The notes beneath the pieces are model-generated. The model searched no databases and was not told the DNA's origin. It worked only from the letters and a program-made list of their open reading frames with translations. From Cyanobacteria bacterium CYA (GTDB lineage Bacteria > Planctomycetota > Phycisphaerae > Phycisphaerales > UBA1924): 63,935 nt of DNA. The position numbers and the translations under genes were made by a program. The stretch covers positions 1 to 63,935 of the forward strand of contig RHKP01000012.1 of the NCBI GenBank assembly GCA_008363215.1, given 5' to 3'. Shown in pieces: positions 37,301 to 46,677 of this stretch (position 1 is the stretch's first letter; every line of letters begins with the position of its first letter).

Positions 37301-38810
37301 GCCAACGCTCCAGCGCCTGCGTCACCGACTCGATCAGCCCCGTCGCCTGTGCCGTCGCCGTGACAATGGCTGCGCTGTCGACTTCCGCGGGAACGTTGTC
37401 CGCCAGTTCCCGCGCCGTCGCCGGCGGATTCGACACCACGTATCGCGGGTTGAGCTCGGTCTTGGCTGCAATCGCAGCCAAGACCGGCCCGCGCACGTGC
37501 AAAGACAGATACGCATCGCTCTCCAGCCCGTCCGAACCGGACTTGACGCTCGAGACCAGGTGTGAAAGCCACCCGTCGTACGCCAGACACCACGCAGAGA
37601 ACTTCGCGACCGCTTCTCCGTCCGCCGGCGGTGTGTCCGGCTTGACCGGATGCTGCAACACCGGCGTCACGTCCTCTTCCGGCTTCTGCGGGCTCGGCGA
37701 CTTGTTCCCCCCGCCCCCGCTCGCAATCACCGCCTTGATCGCCCAACCCGCGGCCGCCAGTATCGCAATGATCGCGATCACGATGCCCACGCGCGATCCC
37801 CGATGCGCTCCGGCCGGCTTGCGGCGACGCACCCGCGGCAACTCCTCGGCCACCGCTCCCAGGTCCGCGTCACGCAGTTCACCCGTGCGGCCACGCTCCA
37901 CCCGCGCCGCCTGCTCGGCACGGAATGCATCGTCCACGTTGTAGGGGATCTCCGTCGTCAGCGGCACGCGCTTGGCAGACGCCTGAAGACAGAAAACCTG
38001 CCCGCGCCCCGGCTCGCCCACCACAATGTCGACAAAGCCCTCGCCCACACGCCCGAACACCAGCGCCGGCGCCGCCGGATCGGCCCGCCCGTACAGGAAC
38101 TGCATCCACAGCGCACACGCCTTGCCCATGTCGCGCTCGCACGCCGGAACCCGCATGTGCCGCGGACGCACGTCCACCGTGCGCGACCGCGTCCCCGTCC
38201 CCTCCTCCTCCATCCGCAGGAACGCCGAAAACTCGCGCTCCATCTGGTAACTCACACGCAGCAACCCCTCGGGGCCCAGCGCCGCGGCGTACTGATCGTG
38301 CAGTCGGGCCATCGCGCTCGGCGGCGCCAGCGCCTCCAGCCTTGCCACAGGCGCCCCCCGCCCCGCTCGCCGAAGGTCGGCCCGCGCCGCATCCACCGCG
38401 CCGATCATTTCGCCGGCCGAGGTCACGCGACGGCACTCGCCGGCCAGTTGTTCCAGACGGTCCAGGCATGGGCCCACGACCCACTCGCCTGCCAGTCCGC
38501 GCGACTGACAGCACACCACCAGCGGATAACGCGTGCGCCCTTTGCCGTCGCTGCTCGACCACAAACGCCCGACCATCAGCCCTTCCGCCGTGCGCCACAG
38601 AAAGACGTGGTCGTAGCCCGGCGTGCGCTCCTCCTCGCTCAGTTCCTCCCACGCCCCCGAGTCGAGATTGCCTCCGATGCCCTCGACGTACAGCAGCCGT
38701 CGAACCCGCACAAGAAACTCGGTCTCGAACCCCTGGTCGGCAATGTGATCATCCCATCCGGGATGCTTCCCGAATGCGCCAAGCCACACTGGCACCGCCT
38801 CGTCGATCAT
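34341..38810 (-). CDS. TagF/transmembrane/SUMF1-like fusion protein
   Basis: A 1489-aa composite. Residues 1-290 match TagF/SciT (ImpM): VWLGAFGKHPGWDDHI, RTPGYDHVFLWR, GRTRYPLVVC and ALWMQFLYGR. TagF normally represses T6SS assembly in the cytoplasm. One membrane span follows (341-363), then about 850 residues of helical, coiled-coil-like sequence. The C-terminal ~270 residues have a SUMF1/formylglycine-enzyme-like fold: HPMQRVSLSDAVYLAGQLG, CRLPTLEEWRAAL, NIIGNVQEYV, VVGGSMFSPP and DVGLRVAF. The Cys residues of the true enzyme are absent, so this domain is probably a binding module outside the inner membrane. It starts 21 bases after tssM with GGGAG upstream. I know of no standard TagF with this extension. 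Confidence 0.9.
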   Translation of the reverse strand: MIDEAVPVWLGAFGKHPGWDDHIADQGFETEFLVRVRRLLYVEGIGGNLDSGAWEELSEEERTPGYDHVFLWRTAEGLMVGRLWSSSDGKGRTRYPLVVCCQSRGLAGEWVVGPCLDRLEQLAGECRRVTSAGEMIGAVDAARADLRRAGRGAPVARLEALAPPSAMARLHDQYAAALGPEGLLRVSYQMEREFSAFLRMEEEGTGTRSRTVDVRPRHMRVPACERDMGKACALWMQFLYGRADPAAPALVFGRVGEGFVDIVVGEPGRGQVFCLQASAKRVPLTTEIPYNVDDAFRAEQAARVERGRTGELRDADLGAVAEELPRVRRRKPAGAHRGSRVGIVIAIIAILAAAGWAIKAVIASGGGGNKSPSPQKPEEDVTPVLQHPVKPDTPPADGEAVAKFSAWCLAYDGWLSHLVSSVKSGSDGLESDAYLSLHVRGPVLAAIAAKTELNPRYVVSNPPATARELADNVPAEVDSAAIVTATAQATGLIESVTQALERWPVRKEAEAMAETFGALGWTGPADELGALVRGVMPGDGVDIAAGVPKLVSAMQRPGLEQLVTAARQVQEHLARIERSDDKVLVRAASDLRGELKALAETPSLEAVLSRWTDVQGLAALTGRVHAFLDDGWGRVDRALFESHSPVHQPGAAGTGRALLQAWLSEAQREVYVAIDAELDPRRGWTIEADRTKLVADLKEVEERGGAETSAAVSVLRERLDEVGRQVEALMRPAWNAMTRDQIDANVERLSREVRLMESQVSELRADVSRDVNERLNEIRSRASVSEDGIAGVDELWMKGRDALLARYERDQDIRALTIAVRQLQGAVKQIEQASRAEGWETEVRSGWSRPTLISVVREARASAIREHAGSLDVAGASEAQVEAVCGAITGQVQGVVSGLRDALRRLGSVQEHIEQGYAWEEAWAEGGSIRQNLEAARAALPSIEQVAPELHVAVSRLEQVASAGRDELVRLAGESGFGPARVQAWRALDGVQPVWPADVRELLTDLGNLAEIRGVVQSIVDAGRRDALMGELEAASSLRWAGVMERADGWDALAACARLREPCGGQVASLSPARQWALSVVETQAAVAGGGDDADNQERARRLVEQARSLGVAELAAWVPVMGALDALAKEDLEAVPPLEPSKVGPGRVGWQVAPESTEERLVYQQRAGGARLGFRMVETPEGATYVGEEELSVGVVMAMIAADAKVGREFAALTDWRESAGLQVWSMRGSKDNPRVLLAPAWTASWIKPGVYYAAGFDPGKPTADHPMQRVSLSDAVYLAGQLGCRLPTLEEWRAALAAAGSPGLDAGWNLRDQSVDEQIAHLRVVDPSGQNTSLPRPDAMAFEIAAGANVGVYGFDDGVLWAGAVDGGPAVVFRNIIGNVQEYVIVSWSEKARSVLSGGGDPRERALGEWQDAVKGIDAAVVGGSMFSPPDRSVEEPQQPGDTRGGWSDVGLRVAFSPGEGRVRRSVAARLSEVLASAPFVKADGSR

Positions 38811-38831
38811 CGCCCGATCACTCCCGGCGGA

Positions 38832-41800
38832 TCACTCCGGCCACGTGTCCAGCGACGGCCACTCTTCCCACGTCGGCAGATTGTCGGGCAGGCGCACACC
38901 CAGGTAGAACGGGTGGCCCTGCCGATCGCGCGCCAACTCCACCAGTGTGTACCCGTCGATCTGACGCGGCTCGGGCCCGCGCGTGTAGTCAGTTTGCAGC
39001 CACAACTGCAACCCGTTCCACTCCGACGGGATCTCGCCCTGCACGAACGGCGGGTTTCCCGCCCTGAATGCGTTCTCCGTCGCGTAGAACTTCACCACGA
39101 TCGGCTCACCGCCGTCGGGCAGACGCCGTTCGGCGATGGGCTTGACACCCTCGCCGATGTTGATCATGTATCCTCCGCTCCCGAAGGGCGCCCCGCCTCG
39201 TTCCACCCGCGCATACGTCCCGTCATCGTCCCAGAACGCTTTGCTCGGATGCGGCGTCGGCACACCATCGACCCGCGGGAACACGATCGCCACCTGCGGC
39301 GGGACTGGTCCGCTGGTCAGTGCGCGGGCCACGCGGCTGACGGTCCGCAACCACGTGCGCTGCTCCTCGTTGAATCCCGACCGACGCCCGCTCAACTTGT
39401 CCAGTTCCTCCTGAATCTCACGCGACACGTCGGGCGCACGCTCTCCGCGCGGCGCGTCCTCCTGCCGGTCGGCCACACCCAGCAACCGGTCGGCGACGTT
39501 GCCCAGATCGATCAGTTGCTCCCGCGTCAGCACCCGTGTCACCCCACGCCCACGCACCAGCGGGATCGCCTTGCCGCTCGACTTCAGGTCGGCCATGTCC
39601 CGGTCCGATTGCACCGTGTACGCCGAACTCAGCGACGTCAGCCCGGCCTGCACGAAACTGTGCCAGTAGCGCCGCGCTGGAGTCCACGCCCCCGTCGTCG
39701 GTTCCGTCGTCGCCAGGTAGTCGCGATGGAAGTCCGCCAGATTGTCCGGCTGCATGCGCTGCCGCAACGCCGACAACGCCCCCGCCGCCGCATTGTCCAG
39801 CCCTCGCCAACTGTTCCATACACGCCGCGCATTCGTACGCAAACTCGCGTCAGCCGCCAAGTTCCGCACGTCTGTCGCCAACGCCTCACGATACGTCGCC
39901 AACTCCGGCATCTCGCCCTGCGCCGTCGGGATCGCCTCAATCGCTTCGAGCACCGTGCGCGTCGACTCCAGCAGCCGGTCACAGGCGGTGTCCGGAGCCG
40001 TCGGCAGGATGCGCTCCTTCCACGAGCCCCACACGTCCGGCACGCTGCCCGAAGGCACCGTGAACCGCATCGGCACCGTCTGCATCCAATAGGTCGCGTA
40101 CAGCCCCCGGTATTCACCCAACTTGTCCTTCACTCTCGCATACGTCTGCGTCAGCGACGCTGCATCGAGCAGGTCGCTTGCCTCCGACCCGAACCGCCCG
40201 TCCAGCGCGTTCTGCGATTCAAACAAACTCTGCGCCACCTGCGGGTCAAACTGCGGGTCGACCCGGTCGTTCTCGGCCGACACCCCCAGCAGCGGCAACG
40301 CCGCCAGTCCCAGCGACCGCGTCGCGCCGTCCTGCTGGAATGCCACCAACTGACCGATCGTCCCCGCTTCGAGAAGTTTGCTCAGCGTTGCCTCCACCGC
40401 CAGCGTCTCGCCATAACGCTGATACGCCGCACTCGCCGCCGCGCACGACGCCACCTCCGATGGGGCCGGCGTCGCCTTGATCCTCTCCCCCAGCGCCCCC
40501 ACCGCCTGAGCCAGCGTGAAGATGTTCACCTGGTCGAAATCCGGCTCCTCACCCACCAGCGCCGCCACCGCCGTGATCGCCCTGAACCGCGCGACGTACG
40601 CCGGCTCCTGACTGCCCGCCGACCGCGCCATCATCGACGTGCGATACCGACTCGGCGTGGCGCCGAACGCAACCTCCACCTGTCCGGCCACTTCGTCTTC
40701 CAACGCCTTGCGCGCACGCTCCAGAACATCTCTGTGTTCGCTCAACGCCACCACACGCGCCCGCGACCCTTCCGGCCGATACTCCCCCGGGTTCTCAATC
40801 ACCGGGATCGCGTCGAGCAAAAGTCCGAACGAATCGTTGATGTCCCGGCTCGCACGCTTGCTCATCTCGTCCCGCAGATTCTCCGCTGCGGTTTCCGTCA
40901 GAAAACGCCCGATCTCCGTCAGCGTCGTCCCGTCGCCCGTGTATAGCACGCTGTCGACAATCTTCTTCTTCGCCTCAAGGTCCGCGACGCCGGCCAGCCA
41001 GCGCTCACGAGCGCCCTCAAACTCCTGCTTCGTCTGCACCGATGCAAACTCGCCGAAGGCGCCCAGCGTCTCCTCGGCCCGAACGTACTCCGCCGCCGCC
41101 GCGTTGAACGCCTGCAACTGAGTCAGCAGTCCACCCGACCCCTCGCGCAGCCCGCCGGCCTCGACAAACGACCCGATCCCCTCCTTCACCGCCATCATCG
41201 CGTCGGCAGACTCAATGTCCAGCGCGGCCGCCAGCGCCTTCAGGTCCACCGCCCCGTCGCTCGAGCGATAGGTCTGGTCGAAGACCTTCGCCAGGCGCTG
41301 TGCGTGCGTGCCGCCCTCACTTGGCTCGACCAACTTGCCCCAGCCGCGCTCGGTCAGCCCGGGCCCCTGAAAAGGCGCCTCACGCTCGGCCCCTCGAAAC
41401 CCCAGCGATTCGATCCATCGCTGATAGGCCGGCGCGCTCTCACCCGAACCAGGCCCGCCCGGCAGCCCGATCGCTTGCATCTCCACCAGGCTTGCCAATG
41501 CCTCCAGCGCCGGACGATTCCATTCTTTCGGCGCCAGCCTCGACTTCATCCGCCCGCGTGCCGTATTCACGAACGCGTCCAGCACCTTCGACTCGAACAA
41601 CGCCCTCTGCGCCTCCGGCAGACGCTCGGGAAGATCGGTGGTCAGCGCCCCGGCGAATCGGAAAATCAGCGGCGTCGTGCTTGATGTACGAATCCGGCTG
41701 GCGTGCTCCCACGCCGTTTCCTGCATGTCGATCCGCCGGTCGTGCTCGCTCCCGGCGCCCATCGCCTTGCCGTCCAGGGTCCATTTGAACTCAAGCCCCC

Positions 41801-43376
41801 AGTTGGCCATCCCGTCGCGATACTCCCAGGGGTCCACCGGAGTGACCGCCATCACGCTGCGCGCGTTCTGATCCGGTATCCCCGCGCCCAGATCCTTGCT
41901 GCGGATGTCCTTTGCCAGTTCTGTCCAGAACTGCGAATACCCCGCCACGCTCTCGTTCAACTTGCGCACGCTGAACCACGTCCACCCGCCGATCACCAGC
42001 GCCGCCGCCGCCGCCGCACCCATCAGGATCATCGACTGCCGCCGACGGCTCTTGCCCACGTTGGTCTCACGCGTCACCAGCCCGCGCTCGCGGAACATCT
42101 TCTCCTTGAACACATCCTTGAGGAAGTAACTCCGCTCACGCTCCCACAACTTGCCCTCGACCAGCGCGTCCACCTGCACGCCCAGCACGTCGGCCAGATC
42201 CGCGTCCAGCGCGTCACCCTCCCGCATCGAACTGGTAAAGTAGATCCCCCGCAAAAACAGCGGCTTCTGCGACCACTCTCCGGCGACGAACACCATCTCC
42301 AGGTATCGCCGCAGCCGAGGCGCCAGTTTCACCAGGCTGTCCGGGAACGCGTACAGCGCATCCACCTGGTCGATGCGCCGGCCCATCGGGTCGTCTGAGT
42401 GCACAGGGTTGGACAGCAGCGCAAACCGCCGGCGCACCAGCCGGTCGCGCACCGTCTTGAGGTGTTGCTCCACCATCGACGGGTCAAAGGCCGTGTCCAG
42501 GTCGTTCGGGCTCGACCACCCCATCATCTGCATCGCCGCCACGGGGTCCGTCAGTTCGTCGAAAAACTCGCGGAACCCGTTGATCCGGTCCGCCTTGCTT
42601 ATCAGGATGTAGACCGGGAAACGCACGCCCAGCGCCCGCTGAATCTGGTCCAACTGCTGGGCAATCTTGCTCCCCTTCCGATCAATGTCGTTGGCCGTGT
42701 CCTTGATCAGGCTGTCCGCCGGGATCACCAGCAGCATCCCGTTGAGCGGACAGTTCGGCCTGGCCGTCCGCAGCATCTTCAGGAACTCGTTCCACTCGCT
42801 CGTCTGCCCCGGCTCGACCTCCTCGAACATCAGCCGGCCGGCTGTGTCGATCATCACCGCTTCGTTCGTGAACCACCAGTGCATGTTCACCGTGCCGCCC
42901 ACGCCCTGCAACTGATTCTGCAAACCCGGAGGGAATCCCACGTTGCTGTGCCGCATCGCCTCGGTCTTGCCCGACCCCGGCTCCCCCACGATCACGTACC
43001 ACGGCATCGTGTACAAGTCCTTGCCGTGGTCCTTGAAGACCTGGATCCCCTCGTCAAACCGCTTGCGCAGATCGTCCAGTTTCGCGCGGCTCCCCGGGTC
43101 GCTCACTCCTTGCGGCGCCGCCGCCGAACTCTCCGCCAACTTCTGCTCAAACGGCTTGCCCTTCCGCTTCTCCATCTTCTTGGAGACAAACTTCCAGGCA
43201 CCGCCCGCCGCGGCCGCCAGCGCCAGCACCACCAGCACCAGATACCCCACCGCCGGCGGGAGCACGTTGCTCTGCATCAGCATGAACAACAGCATGATGA
43301 TGCCGCCGCCCGACGCGAGCAGAAGCCCCGCCTTCACCGGCATCGGCAGATTGAAAAACATGTTCAGATTCGGCAT
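38832..43376 (-). CDS. tssM: T6SS inner-membrane ATPase-like protein TssM (IcmF)
   Basis: A 1514-aa channel protein. Two membrane spans lie near residues 16-36 and 42-60. The cytoplasmic NTPase-like domain has a full Walker A, GEPGSGKT (131-138), and VMIDTAGRLMFEE. A third span lies at AAAAALVIGGWTWFSV, and a long periplasmic part follows, ending in IcmF-type C-terminal domains (FWDDDGTYARVERGGAPFG and NGLQLWLQTDY regions). The intact Walker A is not universal in TssM. ATG at 43376 is chosen over an in-frame GTG 6 bases upstream because GGAG is 7 bases before the ATG. It would pair with TssL and the lipoprotein TssJ. Confidence 0.95.
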   Translation of the reverse strand: MPNLNMFFNLPMPVKAGLLLASGGGIIMLLFMLMQSNVLPPAVGYLVLVVLALAAAAGGAWKFVSKKMEKRKGKPFEQKLAESSAAAPQGVSDPGSRAKLDDLRKRFDEGIQVFKDHGKDLYTMPWYVIVGEPGSGKTEAMRHSNVGFPPGLQNQLQGVGGTVNMHWWFTNEAVMIDTAGRLMFEEVEPGQTSEWNEFLKMLRTARPNCPLNGMLLVIPADSLIKDTANDIDRKGSKIAQQLDQIQRALGVRFPVYILISKADRINGFREFFDELTDPVAAMQMMGWSSPNDLDTAFDPSMVEQHLKTVRDRLVRRRFALLSNPVHSDDPMGRRIDQVDALYAFPDSLVKLAPRLRRYLEMVFVAGEWSQKPLFLRGIYFTSSMREGDALDADLADVLGVQVDALVEGKLWERERSYFLKDVFKEKMFRERGLVTRETNVGKSRRRQSMILMGAAAAAALVIGGWTWFSVRKLNESVAGYSQFWTELAKDIRSKDLGAGIPDQNARSVMAVTPVDPWEYRDGMANWGLEFKWTLDGKAMGAGSEHDRRIDMQETAWEHASRIRTSSTTPLIFRFAGALTTDLPERLPEAQRALFESKVLDAFVNTARGRMKSRLAPKEWNRPALEALASLVEMQAIGLPGGPGSGESAPAYQRWIESLGFRGAEREAPFQGPGLTERGWGKLVEPSEGGTHAQRLAKVFDQTYRSSDGAVDLKALAAALDIESADAMMAVKEGIGSFVEAGGLREGSGGLLTQLQAFNAAAAEYVRAEETLGAFGEFASVQTKQEFEGARERWLAGVADLEAKKKIVDSVLYTGDGTTLTEIGRFLTETAAENLRDEMSKRASRDINDSFGLLLDAIPVIENPGEYRPEGSRARVVALSEHRDVLERARKALEDEVAGQVEVAFGATPSRYRTSMMARSAGSQEPAYVARFRAITAVAALVGEEPDFDQVNIFTLAQAVGALGERIKATPAPSEVASCAAASAAYQRYGETLAVEATLSKLLEAGTIGQLVAFQQDGATRSLGLAALPLLGVSAENDRVDPQFDPQVAQSLFESQNALDGRFGSEASDLLDAASLTQTYARVKDKLGEYRGLYATYWMQTVPMRFTVPSGSVPDVWGSWKERILPTAPDTACDRLLESTRTVLEAIEAIPTAQGEMPELATYREALATDVRNLAADASLRTNARRVWNSWRGLDNAAAGALSALRQRMQPDNLADFHRDYLATTEPTTGAWTPARRYWHSFVQAGLTSLSSAYTVQSDRDMADLKSSGKAIPLVRGRGVTRVLTREQLIDLGNVADRLLGVADRQEDAPRGERAPDVSREIQEELDKLSGRRSGFNEEQRTWLRTVSRVARALTSGPVPPQVAIVFPRVDGVPTPHPSKAFWDDDGTYARVERGGAPFGSGGYMINIGEGVKPIAERRLPDGGEPIVVKFYATENAFRAGNPPFVQGEIPSEWNGLQLWLQTDYTRGPEPRQIDGYTLVELARDRQGHPFYLGVRLPDNLPTWEEWPSLDTWPE

Positions 43377-43404
43377 GCTCACGCTCCGGCGTTCGCCCGA
43401 CTTC

Positions 43405-44109
43405 TCACTCGTTCACCGTCTCGGCCCGCTGGTTCACCACCGTGGTCAGCGCATCCTTCAGATCGCCGACGGCCTTTCCGTACAGCACCCAGTTGGCCAC
43501 CAGCACCCCCAGCAGCACCACCACCAGCACCACCAGCAATCCTGTCAAATTCCGCAGCGGGGGCAGGTTCAGCGGCCTCGTGTCCACGTGCTCGTACGCG
43601 TCCGGGCAGATCCGCCCGCCCGGGTCCGTGTCCACGAACGGCCTGATCCGGGCCTGAATCTCCATCATCTTCTTGCACAGATACTCCGGCTGCCCCGTGT
43701 AAAACCCCGTGAACCCCAGCCCCAGACACGAGTAATACACCGACAGACGCTGCGTCGCGTTCTCGCTCGGATCACGCAGCGTCTCGTCCAGCAGGTCGAA
43801 GAACTCCTCGTCCCCGGCCATCTTCCCAAGGTCGTGCGCCAGTTCACGCCACTGGTGCGCAAACGACAAACTGCTCTCCTTGATCATGAAGTCGACGAAG
43901 TAGATCAGCGGCAGTTCCACCTTGGCGAACTGGTCGCCCAGTCCAGGCTCCTGTGCCGCCCTCGACCTCATATCGCTGAACAGCGCCTGAATGTCCGCAC
44001 GCACCAGATTCGGCTCCAGCCCGACTCCCTTGCGCGCCGACCGATTCAATCGACACACATATTGAAACAGCGGCTCACACAGTTCGTGCAGTCGCAATTC
44101 CGGTCTCAT
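43405..44109 (-). CDS. tssL: T6SS inner-membrane protein TssL (DotU)
   Basis: A 234-aa DotU-family protein. A cytoplasmic helical domain includes FVDFMIKESSLSFAHQW, EEFFDLLDETLRDP and SVYYSCLGLGFTGFYTG (the last strongly conserved). A single C-terminal span (LTGLLVVLVVVLLGVLVANW, about residues 187-207) anchors it with the C-terminus in the periplasm. There is no OmpA-like peptidoglycan-binding extension, so wall anchoring must come from another protein. It lies between tssK (19 bases) and tssM (28 bases). Confidence 0.95.
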   Translation of the reverse strand: MRPELRLHELCEPLFQYVCRLNRSARKGVGLEPNLVRADIQALFSDMRSRAAQEPGLGDQFAKVELPLIYFVDFMIKESSLSFAHQWRELAHDLGKMAGDEEFFDLLDETLRDPSENATQRLSVYYSCLGLGFTGFYTGQPEYLCKKMMEIQARIRPFVDTDPGGRICPDAYEHVDTRPLNLPPLRNLTGLLVVLVVVLLGVLVANWVLYGKAVGDLKDALTTVVNQRAETVNE

Positions 44110-44128
44110 CGTTATCCCTCAGACCGTC

Positions 44129-45496
44129 TCAACCCGGCACGGTCATGTATAGCGCCACTTCCTCAAAGCCCGAAGATTCCACGCCCTTGAAATTGACCGC
44201 CAGCGCCTTCTCCGAGCAGATCTTGTCCCACATCCGCTGGCTCTCCGGACGCAGCAGCCGGTAGTAGTGAAGCCCCACCTGCGCCGGCAACTGCATCGGA
44301 GGGTGTCGCTCTTCCTGCAACTTCACCCCACGCACTCGCGTGTGCGCCATCGTCTTGGCGATCAACTTGAACTCGTCCTGATCCTCCACCAGTTTGGCCA
44401 ACTCGCGCGGATCCCGACGAGTCTTGATCCCCAGGAAATACTCGTTCGGACCTTCGATGTGCTTGGACTCCAGATCCGCGATGAAGATCCCACCTTCCAG
44501 CCGGAACATCGTGCGGATCCACGTCTCCGGGCCCTCGCCACGCAGCAACGCCCTGATCTGGTTGCACAAATCCAGAAACGACAGCGCCGGGTTGTCGTGG
44601 TCGTACTTCGGAGCCTCGAACGGATCCACGTCCGGAGACAACGCCGCCAACTGCCCCAGCAGCCCACGCAACTCCAGGTACATGTCGAACGGCGACACCC
44701 CGCCCGGCGCCTGCGTCAGAGGCCCCAGCCGCCCCGCGAACAGGTTCAGAGTCTGCAAACGCATCAACTGCTGCACCATCACCCCGCGAATCGCCTCAGC
44801 GTTGAACCCGCCGCGACTGAGCAACTGCGCCGCTTCCTTCCGCGCCGCCTCCACCTGGTTCGATATGTCCCGCAGCGCCTCACGCAGCACCGACGAACCG
44901 CTCAGCAGCATACAGGGCGGAATAAAGTTCGGATCCAGCCGCGGAACCCCCGTCTCCTCCCCCGCCGCGTGCATGATCCGCACCAGAGGCAGCGTCTCCA
45001 GGTCACTGCGGTCGTCATCGGGAAACAGCAGCCGCGCGTTGATCCTCCTCACCAGCACCGTCTGCTGATTGTCCCCCGTGTTCTCATCGGCCGCCTCCTC
45101 CTCCGCCACGTTGTACAGCCGCTTGATCCGCCAGTCCTTCTCCTCCCCGATCGCCATCGCGTTGGCACGCTTGGCGTACCACAACGGCACCCCGATGCTC
45201 ACCGTGAACGGCGCCGTGCTCGCATTGAACACCTCTTCAATGTCCAGCGCAGGCAGGTCCGCGTTCGCCTGAATGCTCAACTCCAGCCCGCTCGGCAGCA
45301 CCAGATGCAAACGATCAAACCGCAGACGCATATTCTCCAGTTCGTCCGTCGACAGCCGCGCCTCGATCAGACCATACGGATACGCCCACGCAAAACGCCG
45401 CTCGCTCGCCACCCGATGCAGTATCTGCCGCTGCATCGCCTGCAAGTGATGCGGCTGCAAAAAGAGACCTTCGTGCCAGTGAACCTGTACGCTCAT
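44129..45496 (-). CDS. tssK: T6SS baseplate-membrane adaptor TssK
   Basis: A 455-aa TssK. The N-terminus VHWHEGLFLQPHHLQAMQRQ is diagnostic. Later marks include ANADLPALDIEEVFNAS, NFIPPCMLL, RLQTLNLFAGRLG and the C-terminal HYYRLLRPESQRMWDKI. It links the TssEFG wedge to TssL/TssM. ATG at 45496 is used; GGAGG lies 13 bases upstream, slightly far, with CGAGAG nearer. An upstream frame extension has the wrong character. Confidence 0.96.
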   Translation of the reverse strand: MSVQVHWHEGLFLQPHHLQAMQRQILHRVASERRFAWAYPYGLIEARLSTDELENMRLRFDRLHLVLPSGLELSIQANADLPALDIEEVFNASTAPFTVSIGVPLWYAKRANAMAIGEEKDWRIKRLYNVAEEEAADENTGDNQQTVLVRRINARLLFPDDDRSDLETLPLVRIMHAAGEETGVPRLDPNFIPPCMLLSGSSVLREALRDISNQVEAARKEAAQLLSRGGFNAEAIRGVMVQQLMRLQTLNLFAGRLGPLTQAPGGVSPFDMYLELRGLLGQLAALSPDVDPFEAPKYDHDNPALSFLDLCNQIRALLRGEGPETWIRTMFRLEGGIFIADLESKHIEGPNEYFLGIKTRRDPRELAKLVEDQDEFKLIAKTMAHTRVRGVKLQEERHPPMQLPAQVGLHYYRLLRPESQRMWDKICSEKALAVNFKGVESSGFEEVALYMTVPG

Positions 45497-45540
45497 AACT
45501 CTCGAAAGGCCTCCAACAAACCACCGCTCCCCCGTCGATG

Positions 45541-46461
45541 CTAGCGGGACTGCCGACTCATCAGGTCGCTCACGAACCCCGCCAGCACACGCAGCACTTC
45601 GGCCTCCACCGCCGCCGGGTCGATCGCGTCGGCCAACTCGCGGTACTTGCGCCAGCACTTCACCTCGTTGCCCAGCAGCAGCCCCTTCTCCGCCGCCGCC
45701 GCCGTCTGAATCGTCTCCGGGTGCAACTTCTTCATCTGTTCATATGCCGCCTGCCCCGTGTGGCTCAGCGCCACGATCAGTGAGGCGGCCAGCCGACGGA
45801 ATGTCTCCAACTCCTCAGTCACCTGAAGGCTGCCGACTTGCGCATCGCCGGTGACGTACTGCCCGATCAACTTGGCCAAGCCCGAACGGCCCCGGTGCCG
45901 CCCGCTCTGGCTCAACTGCGCCCAGTTCTTGCTCGCGATGTCATCCAGGTTCACCATCTTCTCGATCGCCACCGACATGACCGACACCAGCCGATCCAAG
46001 TCAACCCGTGCGTCGGGAGCAGACTGCAAGGCCGCGCGAAGCCGACCCATCGCCTCGGCCCCCACCCCGGCCGCACCGCCCGTCAGGATCCCCGCCTTCT
46101 CCAACTGCATCGCCGCACGCAACCGCTGGTCCGCACTCATCTTCGGCGCCAACTGCTGCAACTGCCGGATCAGGAACCCCGGGTCATTGAACTCGGCCAT
46201 GTCGGTCGCCGAGACGCTGGCAGCCGGTGCCGCCTGCTGCACCTGCCCCATCAACTCCGACTCCCACGCCGGGAACCTCGCCTCAATCGCCTCCAGGAAC
46301 ATCTCCCGCTCCTGGGGGATCACCTTCTCCAGCGCCGCTCGAATCTCGTCGGCAATGACCGCCCGACGCCCTTCCGCGTCCGCGTCGGCAAGGTCTGCCT
46401 GCAACAGTCGGATTCGGTTCCCCGTGCGCTCCGCCAGCGAACGCCATGTTTCATCGCCCAC
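45541..46461 (-). CDS. Unrecognised helical T6SS-linked protein
   Basis: A 306-aa protein that I do not recognise. It is rich in Ala, Leu, Glu and Arg and predicted almost entirely helical, with no signal peptide or membrane span. Segments such as EREMFLEAIEARFPAWE and AYEQMKKLHPETIQTAAAAE suggest a helical bundle. GTG at 46461 is the favoured start because the upstream frame is low-complexity and GGCGG precedes the GTG; ATG codons further in would lose helical sequence. It is first in the tssK-tssL-tssM block (44-base gap to tssK), so a structural or assembly role in the T6SS is likely, perhaps equivalent to a TssA-like or other accessory protein. Confidence 0.75.
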   Translation of the reverse strand: MGDETWRSLAERTGNRIRLLQADLADADAEGRRAVIADEIRAALEKVIPQEREMFLEAIEARFPAWESELMGQVQQAAPAASVSATDMAEFNDPGFLIRQLQQLAPKMSADQRLRAAMQLEKAGILTGGAAGVGAEAMGRLRAALQSAPDARVDLDRLVSVMSVAIEKMVNLDDIASKNWAQLSQSGRHRGRSGLAKLIGQYVTGDAQVGSLQVTEELETFRRLAASLIVALSHTGQAAYEQMKKLHPETIQTAAAAEKGLLLGNEVKCWRKYRELADAIDPAAVEAEVLRVLAGFVSDLMSRQSR

Positions 46462-46677
46462 ACCGGACCGCCTTTCCCTGCGCCCTGTCCCCGCGCCGAA
46501 GGTCGAGGCCCATAATACGGGGTTTCTCCACACCCCGCACCCTGCCCCCACTCCGACCTCGACGTTTCGCGCGCCTGCAACGTCTGCGCGTCGTCTCCAC
46601 GCCCCCTCTTCTCTGGACGGCCTTACCCCGCCGGTCCTCAGCGTCGATCTTCCTCCTGCACTCACAGGAGAGGAACC

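Noticed and set aside
37650..40946. Very long plus-strand open frame (1098 codons) antisense to tssM and the TagF fusion
   Set aside because: It is rich in Arg, Pro and His as expected from the complement of GC-rich coding DNA, has no ribosome binding site or domain, and lies over two well-supported genes.
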